Positions 33,961-42,602 of a stretch of 64,000 nt of DNA are shown piece after piece. The notes below the pieces were generated by a model. The model saw nothing but the letters and a program-made list of their open reading frames with translations, was not told the DNA's origin and made no database searches. Each line of letters begins with the position of its first letter. Position 1 is the stretch's first letter. The stretch is from Acidimicrobiia bacterium (GTDB lineage: Bacteria; Actinomycetota; Acidimicrobiia; Acidimicrobiales; Poriferisodalaceae): positions 1 to 64,000 of the forward strand of contig JAJDVQ010000006.1 of assembly GCA_022826045.1 (NCBI GenBank). The letters are read 5' to 3'. The position numbers and the translations under genes are program-made.

Positions 33961-35516
33961 TCGCTGAGCCGGCTCGGGGCCCAGTCCAAGCACCGGTCCA
34001 CGTTGAGCTGACGGGCGTCTCCAAGCGATTCGGATCGACGCAAGCGGTGGACGGCGTGAACCTCGCCGTTCACCGCGGCGCGATCCACGCCCTCGTCGGC
34101 GAGAACGGTGCCGGCAAGTCCACGGTCGGCAAAGTCGTCTCGGGGCTGTATGGCCCCGACAGTGGTTCGGTGGCTGTGAACGGTCGGCCGGTCCGGTTTC
34201 GGTCTCCGCGGCACGCCTTTGACGCCGGGGTCACGGCCATTGCCCAGGAACTGGCGCTGGTTCCCGACCGCACCGTGGTGGACAACGTGTTCCTCGGCGT
34301 GGAGGCAACTCGGTGGGGATGGGTGCGACCCCAGGAATCGCGCAGGCGGTTCCTGGCGCTGGCTGAGCGCACGGGCATCCACGTCGACCCCGCCGCGAGG
34401 GTGGGCGACCTCAGCGTCGCCGACCAGCAGTGCGTCGAGATTCTGCGAGCAGTTGCGCGCCGCACCGAGTTGGTGGTGATGGACGAGCCCTCGGCCCGGC
34501 TCTCGATTGCGGAGCGCGATCAGCTTCACCGCTTGGTCCGTTCTCTGCGCGACCAGGGCATCACCGTTCTGTTCATCTCGCACTTCCTGGATGAGGTGCT
34601 GGCGTTGGCCGATGAGGTGACGATCATGCGCGACGGGCGGGTCGTGCGTACCACGACCCCGTCGTCGGAGACGGCTGATTCGCTGGTCGAGGCCATGATC
34701 GGTCGGGAGCTCGACGCCACGTTCCCGCCAAAGGCAGCGCTACCCGACTCCGCTGCGACGCCCGCGCTGCGGGTGCGGGGCTTGCGGTGCACAGGATCGT
34801 TGCGCGAGGGCTCGCCGGCAGGCCTGGATCTCGACGTGGCTGCCGGTGAGATCGTCGGCATCGCCGGATTGGTCGGCTCAGGTCGCACCGAGTTCTTGCG
34901 AGCGATCTATGGGGCGGATCCTGGCGATGGCGGCGAAGTCGTGGTTGGCACACAGTGCCTGCGGGGTTCGCGTCCAGACCGGGCTATCCGAGCGGGTGTG
35001 GGCCTGATTCCTGAGTCGCGCAAGGACCACGGGCTGCTGATGGAGCGCAGCGTCCGCGAGAACGTCAGCCTGCCTCATCTGGAACGGATGACCCGAGCAG
35101 GCGTCGTCAACCGCATCGCCGAGCGCCGCTTCGTCCGGGCCGCAAGCACCGATGCCGGGGTGCGCGACGGCGGCATGGAAACCCCCATGCGGCTGCTGTC
35201 AGGCGGCAACCAGCAGAAGTGCCTCTTCGCACGCTGGCTGGTGTCGGGGCTGCGGGTGCTGATTGCCGACGAGCCGACCCGAGGCGTCGATGTGGGCTCC
35301 AAGCGCGCCATCTACGACCTCATCGCATCCGCCGCCGCAGACGGTCTCGCCGTGCTGGTCGTGTCGTCCGAGCTGGAGGAACTGGTGGGCCTGTGCCATC
35401 GCATCCTGGTGATGCGCGACGGCAGTTTCGTCGGCGAGTTCACCCACCCTGACCTTGACGAGGCCGAGTTGCTGCGCCATGCCTTCGGCGAAGCCTCCCT
35501 GAGCGCAGTGACGTGA
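33957..35516 (+). CDS. Sugar-type ABC transporter ATP-binding protein (tandem ATPase, RbsA/MglA-like)
   Basis: Double-cassette ATPase of 519 aa. Cassette 1 has Walker A GENGAGKST, a weak signature LSVADQQCVEI and Walker B VVMDEPSARLS; cassette 2 has a degenerate P-loop GLVGSGRTEF, signature LLSGGNQQKCLFARWL and VLIADEPTRGVDVGSK. The asymmetry (one canonical site per composite pair) is normal for this family. GTG 33957 overlaps the preceding stop by 4 nt and is preferred over the GTG at 33948. It couples to the single permease gene that follows. Confidence 0.92.
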   Translation: MIAEPARGPVQAPVHVELTGVSKRFGSTQAVDGVNLAVHRGAIHALVGENGAGKSTVGKVVSGLYGPDSGSVAVNGRPVRFRSPRHAFDAGVTAIAQELALVPDRTVVDNVFLGVEATRWGWVRPQESRRRFLALAERTGIHVDPAARVGDLSVADQQCVEILRAVARRTELVVMDEPSARLSIAERDQLHRLVRSLRDQGITVLFISHFLDEVLALADEVTIMRDGRVVRTTTPSSETADSLVEAMIGRELDATFPPKAALPDSAATPALRVRGLRCTGSLREGSPAGLDLDVAAGEIVGIAGLVGSGRTEFLRAIYGADPGDGGEVVVGTQCLRGSRPDRAIRAGVGLIPESRKDHGLLMERSVRENVSLPHLERMTRAGVVNRIAERRFVRAASTDAGVRDGGMETPMRLLSGGNQQKCLFARWLVSGLRVLIADEPTRGVDVGSKRAIYDLIASAAADGLAVLVVSSELEELVGLCHRILVMRDGSFVGEFTHPDLDEAELLRHAFGEASLSAVT

Positions 35517-36511
35517 GCGCCGGGGGGCCAGCCGTGGCCGATGCCGCAGTATCCGTTCCGTCGACATCGGGTGCCAGGCACCAGCTCAACGTGCTGGCGC
35601 GTTTCGGCATCGTCTGGGTCACCCTTGCGCTCTTCGTCGTGCTGGCCATCACGACAGACGGCTTCCTGACTGCTCCGAATCTGCGCAATGTGCTGGATCA
35701 GCAGGCGACCCTGCTGATCGCTGCCTCGGTCGCAACGCTCGCCATGATCGCCGGCGGCTTCGACGTGTCGATCGCCGCAGTGGCGGTCGTGGCGCCGCTG
35801 GTTGCGCTGCGGGTCGAGAACGCCACCGGTTCGGTGGTGGTCGCGCTGATTGCCGGGTGCGCCTTCGGTCTGGCGGTGGGGCTCGCCAACGGGTCGATCG
35901 TGGCGTTCGCACGCATCAACTCATTCATCACGACGCTGGCCATGTCGTTCATCGTGTTCGGACTCGGCTACATCGTGAGCGAGCGCAGCATCCTGCGACC
36001 GGTCAGCGAGAACTTCCGTGACATTGCACGGACGCGCGTGCTGAGCCTGACCACGGCGACCTGGATCTCGCTCGCCGTGGTGGCAGTGGCGTGGATCGCG
36101 CTCGCAGGCACCCGCTTCGGCCGTCACGTGTACGCAACAGGCGGCAACGCGGAAGCGGCGCGGCTGGCAGGCGTGCGCACTCGGTACATCGTCGTGTCGG
36201 TCTTCGCCCTGTCGGGGCTCGCAGCCGGCCTGGCCGGTGTCGTGGCGGCGTCCCGGACCATCAGTGCCACGCCATCGGATGACTTCAGTTTCGTATTCGG
36301 CGTCATCGCCGCCATCGTCGTCGGCGGCACATCGATCGCCGGCGGCACCGGTGCCGTGTGGAGGACGCTGCTCGGCGCCTTCTTCATCGCTTTCATGGTC
36401 AACGGCTTCAACCTGCACCAGGTCGACCCGATCTGGCAGCGAGTCATTCAAGGCGTTGTGATTCTTGTTGCGGTCGCCGCTGACGCCTGGTCCCGTTCCC
36501 GCCGAGCCTGA
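35513..36511 (+). CDS. Sugar-type ABC transporter permease (RbsC-like)
   Basis: Membrane permease (332 aa) with about 8-10 hydrophobic helices; the family signature (GGFDVSIAAVAVVAPLVALRV) and the motif GRHVYATGGNAEAARLAGVRTRYIVVSVFALSGLAAGLAG are characteristic of the BPD_transp_2 family. GTG 35513 overlaps the ATPase stop (GTGA). With the binding protein and ATPase it completes a one-permease importer, probably working as a homodimer. Confidence 0.92.
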   Translation: MSAGGPAVADAAVSVPSTSGARHQLNVLARFGIVWVTLALFVVLAITTDGFLTAPNLRNVLDQQATLLIAASVATLAMIAGGFDVSIAAVAVVAPLVALRVENATGSVVVALIAGCAFGLAVGLANGSIVAFARINSFITTLAMSFIVFGLGYIVSERSILRPVSENFRDIARTRVLSLTTATWISLAVVAVAWIALAGTRFGRHVYATGGNAEAARLAGVRTRYIVVSVFALSGLAAGLAGVVAASRTISATPSDDFSFVFGVIAAIVVGGTSIAGGTGAVWRTLLGAFFIAFMVNGFNLHQVDPIWQRVIQGVVILVAVAADAWSRSRRA

Positions 36512-36545
36512 CTACCAACCCTTCTCCCACACGAAAGGACCCACC

Positions 36546-37265
36546 ATGAAGATCCACATCGTCGTTCCGATCACCTCGGACACGTTCAACGAACAGATCA
36601 CCCTTGAAGCTCGTAGCTTTCTGGGGCCGGAGATCGACATCGAGGTCTCGAACCTGCGCTACGGGCCGGCCTCCATCGAGTCGTTCTACGACGAGGTGCT
36701 GGCGGGCCCAGCAATTGTCGAGGAGGTGCGCCGCGCAGTCGACGCCGGGGCGGACAGCGTGTTCATCACCTGCTTCGGCGACCCGGCTGTGCCTGCGGCC
36801 CGCGAGCTGGTGGACATCCCCGTCGTCGGCGGTTTCGAACCGGCCATAGCGACAGCGCTCACTTTGGGTGCTCGCTTTTCGGTCATCACCGTGCTGGAGA
36901 ACGTTGTGCCGATGATCTCGGATCTCGCGACACGCATGGGCATCCGGGAGCGCATGGTCTCGGTCGAAGTGGTGGACACGCCGGTCCTCGAATTGCACGA
37001 CGGCGACGCCCTCCTCAAGAGCCTCTCCCAGGCCTCACACCGGGCGCTGGACCAAGCTGCCGACGTGCTGGTGCTGGGCTGCACCGGCATGCTCGGCGTG
37101 GCAGCGGCACTGCAGTCCCAGCTCGCAGCGGAGCGCGTGAGGGTTCCCGTGGTCGACCCGACCGGTGCTTCGCTCGGACTCCTGCTCACACTGCACTCGA
37201 TGGGCTTGAAGCCGAGCCGGTGCACCTACATGCCGCCCCCCGACAAGGAGCGCATCAGCGCCTGA
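36546..37265 (+). CDS. Asp/Glu/hydantoin racemase family protein
   Basis: Racemase-fold protein (239 aa) with the two catalytic cysteines expected of the family: Cys in FITCFGDPAVPAARE and Cys in VLVLGCTGMLG. Relatives include hydantoin racemase (HyuE), aspartate/glutamate racemases and maleate isomerase. ATG 36546 is set by AAAGGA 6 nt upstream. Placed at the end of an operon with HyuA, DUF917 and an importer, hydantoin racemase is the most likely activity: it would interconvert D- and L-5-substituted hydantoins so both enantiomers can be used. Confidence 0.85.
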   Translation: MKIHIVVPITSDTFNEQITLEARSFLGPEIDIEVSNLRYGPASIESFYDEVLAGPAIVEEVRRAVDAGADSVFITCFGDPAVPAARELVDIPVVGGFEPAIATALTLGARFSVITVLENVVPMISDLATRMGIRERMVSVEVVDTPVLELHDGDALLKSLSQASHRALDQAADVLVLGCTGMLGVAAALQSQLAAERVRVPVVDPTGASLGLLLTLHSMGLKPSRCTYMPPPDKERISA

Positions 37266-37280
37266 CGGGGAGTTCAGGTC

Positions 37281-37826
37281 TCACGCCTGGGCGCTGTGGC
37301 CAGCCTGTGACTCCTCGATCACTGCTTCGAGCCAGTCGAGCTGGCGACGTCCCAAGTCCTCGTCGGGGAACACCTTGCGCACGAGTGCTGCGATGTCGGC
37401 GATATCGGCGATGCCAGTGATCTCCATGAGTCGCATCGCATCACTGATGTCGGTGCGACGAGCCGCTCGCGCCTTCATCGCCAGCATGTGCTCTGGGCTC
37501 GCGGCGATGACCGTCAAGTACGGATGCTCGAATACCTCGCGCCCGTGCCGCTGCTCGGCCTTGGGCATGTACGGCGTTGCTTGTTCGTTCAGCCAAGTTG
37601 ACGGCCAGCCTCGCTCGCGCGCCATCTCAGCGGCGATGGACATGACCGCCTCGTAGCCGTCGAGGATGGCTGTGTCGATGTCGCGGGTGGCTCGATCGGC
37701 GTCGTACGCCAGCACCATCGCGGCACCGCCGGCGATGTAGAGGCGTGCATGCGTTCGCCGACGCTCAAGTCGCTCGGCGAGCTCGCTGAGGGCGGCGCGG
37801 ATCTCAGATTCAGCGAGCGGGGTCAC
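37281..37826 (-). CDS. DUF6036-like nucleotidyltransferase
   Basis: Protein of 181 aa with a minimal nucleotidyltransferase motif LYIAGGAAMVLAYDADRATRDIDTAIL (GG, then D-x-D in RDIDTA). Later features are YLTVIAASPEHMLAMKARAARRTDISDAMRLM, typical of DUF6036/AbiEii-like toxins that transfer nucleotides to RNA or protein. GTG 37826 begins 2 nt after the stop of the partner gene, so the two are translated as a unit. A toxin-antitoxin role is suggested by this pairing and small size but is not proven. Confidence 0.65.
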   Translation of the reverse strand: MTPLAESEIRAALSELAERLERRRTHARLYIAGGAAMVLAYDADRATRDIDTAILDGYEAVMSIAAEMARERGWPSTWLNEQATPYMPKAEQRHGREVFEHPYLTVIAASPEHMLAMKARAARRTDISDAMRLMEITGIADIADIAALVRKVFPDEDLGRRQLDWLEAVIEESQAGHSAQA

Positions 37827-37828
37827 CG

Positions 37829-38224
37829 TCAGACGACCGCTAGCTCGCTGCGAGGAAACCACACGCCGTGTTCCTCGAAGGCACCGGGCGTGGTGATGAT
37901 GGTGCGCACTCGATCGAAGGGGTAACAGCCGCCGGCGTACCAGAAGTCGGGGAGAAACCTGTGCCTGGACGATGTCCATGGTGGGGGTGCCATGGCTGCG
38001 GAGCGTGCGAGGTGTTCGGCGTAGGCGGCCAGGAAGGCGTCCCAGCGGGAGTCGAACAGCTCTGGTTCTTCAGCAATCAAGGCAGCTCGCTCGTGAGGGC
38101 CGGCTTCCTGCCATACGAGTCCGAAGTCGTGCAGCAAGAGACGCAGCCGAAACTCGTCGTCGCTGGCGCGCAGAGCTGGCACGTAGTCGGCCAGTGCGTT
38201 CGGGGGCCGGGTGGATGAAGTCAT
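37829..38224 (-). CDS. Hypothetical partner of the nucleotidyltransferase (131 aa)
   Basis: Small protein: a helical N-terminal half (DEFRLRLLLHDFGLVWQEAGPHERAALIAEEPELFDSRWDAFLAAYAEHLA) and a C-terminal beta-rich half (RFLPDFWYAGGCYPFDRVRTIITTPGAFEEHGVWFPRSEL). The ending recalls the small proteins encoded upstream of DUF6036 nucleotidyltransferases, which are candidate antitoxins. Start ATG 38224. Only 2 nt separate its stop from the downstream start. Confidence 0.55.
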   Translation of the reverse strand: MTSSTRPPNALADYVPALRASDDEFRLRLLLHDFGLVWQEAGPHERAALIAEEPELFDSRWDAFLAAYAEHLARSAAMAPPPWTSSRHRFLPDFWYAGGCYPFDRVRTIITTPGAFEEHGVWFPRSELAVV

Positions 38225-38289
38225 GGCGGCGCCTGTAGTTCGCAGCGTACCGACGAACAGGCATCTGCTCGGCTGTCAGCGGCAGCGGG

Positions 38290-40164
38290 TCAGCTCGAGG
38301 GGCCGTAGGTGTAGCGGCCTATGGCGTCGAGGGTGAGCCGACGCAGGGTGTTGCAGCTTCCGGTGCGGATGATCAACGGCTCGTTGGCGATCATGGCGAA
38401 GGTGAGCACGTCGCCGTTGGCCGCAGTGCTGACCCCGGCGATGGCTGAGCTGTCGTTGAGCTGACCGCCTTTGGCGAAGACCGTGTTCGCCGGGCCCTGC
38501 CCGTTTCCGGGAGACCGCGGCCCGCAGCTCTGCAGAGTCGGGGTTCGACCTGCGATCGACAGCGAGGTCGCGAAGCGGGACTCACTGCCCGCCAGCAGCA
38601 GCAGCCGCACGGCGGCCTCGCAGCTCATGCGGTTGTGCACCGACAGCCCGGAGCCGTCCACCAGGACGATCTCGTCGGCCGTGGTGCCCAGGAGGCCGCT
38701 GAGCGCCGCGGTCGCCGCTGCCGCCGAGCCAGCACGGGACGAGTCGCCGCGATGCCGGCCGATCTGCTTGAACAGCATCTCCGCGGGCGTGTTCTCCGAG
38801 TAGCGCAGGATCCGTACCAGCATCTCGGCGATCGACGGTGAGGTGATGCTGCCCAGATCGGTCGAATCGCCGGCTGTGGGGGCGCTGCCCGAGCGCGGCC
38901 GGTGACGGATCACCATGCCACGCGCTTCGAGGAGGTCGTCGAAGTCTGACGCTGCGGCCTGGGTCGAATCGGCGCTGCGGGTGTGGCTCCGGCGGTCGAT
39001 GGCGTAGGGCGAGTAGCCGTCGTTGATGATCAAGCCCGACAGCACGCCCACGAAGTTCCCCGACAGGTACGACTGCTTCCAGATCGCCGGGGTCTCCGGC
39101 GTCGCGCCCGGCAGGGAGTGCGAGATGTAGCTCTGCTCGCCGTCGGCGAACCACGATCCGTCGCCGATGACGGCGCCTTCGATGGTGTGGATGTCGTGAG
39201 CTTCGAGTGCCGCCATGACGATGTCCGCGAGTTGGGTCACGTCGGTGTACGGGCGCGCATTCGCAATGCGGTCGATGTAGCCGGGCGTGGCCAGCACCGG
39301 GTCGCCGCCGCCGATCAGGTACAGGTCGCCGCGCAGCACGCCGTCGCTGACCGCATCGAGTGCGCCGGCGTCGGCAACCACTCGGGTGGTGAAGGTGGCG
39401 TCGGCGCCCAGTTCGCTCAGCGCCACGGTGACCGTCACGAGCTTGGCAAGCGATGCCGGCAGCAGCGGTGTGTGCGGCTTGTGCTTGAAGATCGGCTCGC
39501 CGTTGCGATACAGCGACATGCACATGTCGTCGGTCGCTTCGCTCGACCGCAACGCGGCCGAGAATTCGGTTGCCAGCCGCTGCTGCCACGCAGGTGCGTC
39601 GTCATCGGACGGGTCGTCTGTGTCGTCGGACTCGCTGGGGTCCTCACCCGCTGCGAGGGCTGCCGCAATGGCACCGACCTCGGTTGCGGTCTCCCAGCGA
39701 TCTGCGCCGTGGACGCGGATCATCTTGCGGCCCGACAGCTTGGCGTTCGGCACGGCTGCTGGCCCGCCCACGACGTAGCCGCCCGCCGCGGCTGTGGCGA
39801 GCCGCTCCAGCTGGTCCTGCGGGAACGGGTCGTGACGGCCCCCGGCCAGCACGATGCAGCGCTTGGTGTCCAGCACGCCGGCGAGCGTGACGGCCGAGTA
39901 GATGTCGGACTGTGCGTCGGCGTCGGATGCCACGATGATCGGCACCGCATCGGTGCAGTCGCCCAGCACCTCGGGCGGCGGCAGCGTCGCCGCTCCAGCC
40001 GTCTGCGCGCCCGCTGGACTTGCGAGCGGCACGATGAGCGTTGCCAGCAACACGACTGCCGCTATGACCGCTGTGCAGCGTCGCCGCCGTCTTGGCGTTC
40101 CCACGTTCTGCCGACCTCCGTTCAGGTACGCGCTCGTGCCGGCTGCGTTTGATGGCTTCATCAC
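38290..40164 (-). CDS. dacB: D-alanyl-D-alanine carboxypeptidase (peptidase S13) with CWB2 segment
   Basis: Exported penicillin-binding enzyme (624 aa) that trims or cross-links peptidoglycan stem peptides. A signal (CTAVIAAVVLLATLIVPLASPAGA) precedes a single CWB2 module (VLAGGRHDPFPQDQLERLATAAAGGYVVGGPAAVP...RVHGADRWETATEVG), an acidic linker, and the S13 catalytic domain: S-x-x-K at Ser238-Lys241 (ASLAKL), S-x-N at Ser456-Asn458 (YSENTPAE) and a third motif KGG (565-567, AKGGQLND) in place of the usual KTG. The first codons, MMKPSNAAG, lie in a 31-bp repeat array, so the true start could be slightly further down. Confidence 0.85.
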   Translation of the reverse strand: MMKPSNAAGTSAYLNGGRQNVGTPRRRRRCTAVIAAVVLLATLIVPLASPAGAQTAGAATLPPPEVLGDCTDAVPIIVASDADAQSDIYSAVTLAGVLDTKRCIVLAGGRHDPFPQDQLERLATAAAGGYVVGGPAAVPNAKLSGRKMIRVHGADRWETATEVGAIAAALAAGEDPSESDDTDDPSDDDAPAWQQRLATEFSAALRSSEATDDMCMSLYRNGEPIFKHKPHTPLLPASLAKLVTVTVALSELGADATFTTRVVADAGALDAVSDGVLRGDLYLIGGGDPVLATPGYIDRIANARPYTDVTQLADIVMAALEAHDIHTIEGAVIGDGSWFADGEQSYISHSLPGATPETPAIWKQSYLSGNFVGVLSGLIINDGYSPYAIDRRSHTRSADSTQAAASDFDDLLEARGMVIRHRPRSGSAPTAGDSTDLGSITSPSIAEMLVRILRYSENTPAEMLFKQIGRHRGDSSRAGSAAAATAALSGLLGTTADEIVLVDGSGLSVHNRMSCEAAVRLLLLAGSESRFATSLSIAGRTPTLQSCGPRSPGNGQGPANTVFAKGGQLNDSSAIAGVSTAANGDVLTFAMIANEPLIIRTGSCNTLRRLTLDAIGRYTYGPSS

Positions 40165-40242
40165 TGGTGGCGCCTGTGCCTGATAGCTACGGCACTAGTG
40201 CCGACTGCTTTCAATGGTTTCGCCACTAGTGGCGAAACTGCC
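40145..40242. repeat. Three palindromic repeats at 31-bp period between purH and dacB
   Basis: Palindromes built on CACTAGTG recur with centres at about 40165.5, 40196.5 and 40227.5, exactly 31 bp apart: a diverged CACTGGTG (40162-40169), a perfect 14-bp CGGCACTAGTGCCG (40190-40203) and a perfect 20-bp TTTCGCCACTAGTGGCGAAA (40218-40237). Outer copies are also alignable over 36 nt (40145-40180 with 40207-40242, 25 identical positions by my count). The rightmost palindrome contains the purH stop; the leftmost overlaps the dacB start. They are probably hairpins acting as terminator or processing sites at the purNH 3' end. Confidence 0.8.
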
Positions 40243-41812
40243 GCTCGCCGGTGAACAGCATGGCGAGGCCGAGCTCGTTGGCTCGGGCAATCACGTCGTC
40301 GTCTCGCAGGGCGCCGCCCGGCTGCACCACCACGGCCACGCCGGCCGCAGCAGCGGCCTCCACGCCGTCACCGAAGGGGTAGAACGCGTCGCTGGCACAA
40401 GCGCCGCCGGCAGCCCGCCCGTCGGCTTTCGCCGCGGCGAGCTGACCGGACTCCACGCGGTTCTGCTGGCCGGCGCCGATGCCCCACGCTGTGCGGTCCC
40501 GCGCCAGCACGATCGCATTCGACATCACATGCCCGCAGACCCGCCAGGCGAAGCGGGCATCGGCCAGCTCGCTCGCCGTCGGCTTGCGCTGGGTGACCAC
40601 CTGCCAGTCCTCGGGCGCTGAAGCGAACGTGTGGGGCGACTGCACCAGCCAGCCGCCATTGATCTGCCGCAGCGACACGCCGGCCTCGTCGGGCCGCGGC
40701 GCCTCGAGCACCCGGGTATTGCGCCGCTTCGCCTCGAGGCGTCCCACCACGCCGTCCTCGTAGCCGGGCGCGATGATCAGATCGGCTTGGGCCGCCGCCT
40801 CGATGCGCTCGACCGTGTCGAGGTCGACGATCTTGTTGAACGCCACGATGCCGCCGAATGCGGAGCGGGCATCGCAGTCGTAGGCCCGCTGGTACATGTC
40901 GGCAAGATCGTCGCCGACTGCTGCGCCGCACGGGTTGGCGTGCTTCACGATCACGACCGCCGAAGAGCCCTCGGCATCGCCCAGGTCGTGCACGATCCGC
41001 CACGCCGCATCGGCATCGAAGAAGTTCAGGTAGCTCAGCGCCAGCCCGCTGTGCTGGTAGGCGTGGTCCCACCAGGTCGGCTCGCCGACCGGCCGGTAGC
41101 GGGCGCCGTGATGGTGCGGGTTCTCGCCGTAGCGGCATTCGTCCACCCGTTCCAGCGCCAGGTGCATGGTGGGCGGCAGGGGAGCCGTCTCGGGCGATTC
41201 ATCGGCTCCCGGCGCCGCACCCGCGGCGTCGCCTGCGTTCGGCTCGTCCAGCCAGTTCACGATCGCCGCGTCGTAAGCAGCGGTATGGGCAAAGGCGGCC
41301 CGAGCCAGCCGCCGACGCGTCGCCGTGCTCAGCCCACCAGCACCCGACTCCGTCGCGTCAGCCAGCTCGTCAAGCACCGCCTCGTAATCGGCCGGGTCAA
41401 CCACCACACCCACGCCGCCGCTCTCGTCGCCGTGATTCTTGGCAGCAGCCCGCACCATGGCCGGCCCGCCGATGTCGATCAGCTCCGGACCGGGGTCGGA
41501 CCGGAACGGGTACAGGTTGCACACCACCAGGTCGATGGCCGCAATGCCGTGCTCATCGAGCGACGCCAGGTGCGCCGGCTTCGACCGGTCGGCCAGGATC
41601 CCGCCGTGGATGCGCGGGTGCAGCGTCTTCACCCGTCCGTCCAGCATCTCGGGGCTGCCGGTGACGTCTTCCACCGCCACCACCGGCACCCCGGCGTCGG
41701 CCAGCGCTGCGGCCGTGCCGCCGCTCGAGACGATCTCCCACCCGAGGTTCGACAGCCGGGTCGCGAAGTCGACCACGCCCGTCTTGTCCCACACCGAGAT
41801 CAACGCCCTCAT
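40226..41812 (-). CDS. purH: Bifunctional AICAR formyltransferase/IMP cyclohydrolase
   Basis: Enzyme of 528 aa for the last two steps of IMP synthesis. The N-terminal cyclohydrolase domain ([50 protein letters not shown]) is followed by the AICAR transformylase domain ([59 protein letters not shown]). It uses 10-formyl-THF made by FolD. Its ATG overlaps the purN stop (ATGA), so purN-purH are coupled. Confidence 0.96.
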   Translation of the reverse strand: MRALISVWDKTGVVDFATRLSNLGWEIVSSGGTAAALADAGVPVVAVEDVTGSPEMLDGRVKTLHPRIHGGILADRSKPAHLASLDEHGIAAIDLVVCNLYPFRSDPGPELIDIGGPAMVRAAAKNHGDESGGVGVVVDPADYEAVLDELADATESGAGGLSTATRRRLARAAFAHTAAYDAAIVNWLDEPNAGDAAGAAPGADESPETAPLPPTMHLALERVDECRYGENPHHHGARYRPVGEPTWWDHAYQHSGLALSYLNFFDADAAWRIVHDLGDAEGSSAVVIVKHANPCGAAVGDDLADMYQRAYDCDARSAFGGIVAFNKIVDLDTVERIEAAAQADLIIAPGYEDGVVGRLEAKRRNTRVLEAPRPDEAGVSLRQINGGWLVQSPHTFASAPEDWQVVTQRKPTASELADARFAWRVCGHVMSNAIVLARDRTAWGIGAGQQNRVESGQLAAAKADGRAAGGACASDAFYPFGDGVEAAAAAGVAVVVQPGGALRDDDVIARANELGLAMLFTGERQFRH

Positions 41813-42519
41813 CGGGTCTGTCCTTCCTGCCTGTATTCGAGTTCGACTTCCCGCAGGCCCATCGCGTCCTCGTCAGCGCATCGCTCCAGGAACGCCGCAA
41901 TCGTGGCCGGGTAGAGTTCGCGTTCCGCCGCTTTGATGCGCTCGTGCAGCGTGGCTTTGTCGTCGTCCGCCAGCACCGGCACTGCTTGTTGCGCCAGCAC
42001 CGGGCCGGCGTCCACCTCGGGAATCGCCACATGCACGGTGCAGCCCGACTCGGCGGCCCCTGCATCCAGAGCGTCACGCACCGCGTGCCAGCCCGGGAAC
42101 ACCGGCAGCAGCGACGGATGCGTGTTCAGCACCCGCCCTTGGTATCGGCCGCCATCCCATGCGAAGAACGACGCGTCCAGCACTGTGCCGAAGCCGGCCA
42201 TCGCCACCACGTCCACGCTGCGACCGCCGAGCACGGCAGCCAGCTCGCAGCTGTGACCCTGCCGGTCGAACTGCCGCGGCCCCGGACCAGCGTGTTCTCC
42301 GGCCGCGTCTTCCCTGCCGATGGCGCTGCCTGCGCCCGGATCGCTGCTCCCGTCCATCCAGTCCGAACGTGCCACCAGCACCGTCTCGATCCCCGCATCG
42401 GCGGCAACTCCCAGCCCCCGGCAGGGCCGATCGGCCCCCACCAAGTCCACCGGCAGCCCCACGCCGAGCATCGCTTCGAGGATGGATCCGGTTCCCGAGA
42501 CCAATACCGCCAGCCGCAC
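41809..42519 (-). CDS. purN: Phosphoribosylglycinamide formyltransferase
   Basis: GAR transformylase (236 aa) of purine synthesis. Start GTG 42519 gives MRLAVLVSGTGSILEAML. Catalytic and folate-binding motifs: VVAMAGFGTVLDASFF, VLNTHPSLLPVFPGWHAVRDAL (Asn/His of N-x-H) and VHVAIPEVDAGPVLAQQAVPV (Asp). Compared with typical PurN of about 190-210 aa, it has an insertion of about 25-30 residues (about 57-85, GSSDPGAGSAIGREDAAGEH and following) before the conserved core, rich in Gly and charged residues and likely a surface loop. Confidence 0.93.
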   Translation of the reverse strand: MRLAVLVSGTGSILEAMLGVGLPVDLVGADRPCRGLGVAADAGIETVLVARSDWMDGSSDPGAGSAIGREDAAGEHAGPGPRQFDRQGHSCELAAVLGGRSVDVVAMAGFGTVLDASFFAWDGGRYQGRVLNTHPSLLPVFPGWHAVRDALDAGAAESGCTVHVAIPEVDAGPVLAQQAVPVLADDDKATLHERIKAAERELYPATIAAFLERCADEDAMGLREVELEYRQEGQTR

Positions 42520-42602
42520 GGCGCCGAACCTACGCGCCCCGCGCTGCGGTGGCGCGGTACGTCGGCTGCGGCGGCTGCGCTCCCCAGTAGCCTCAGCGCC
42601 GT

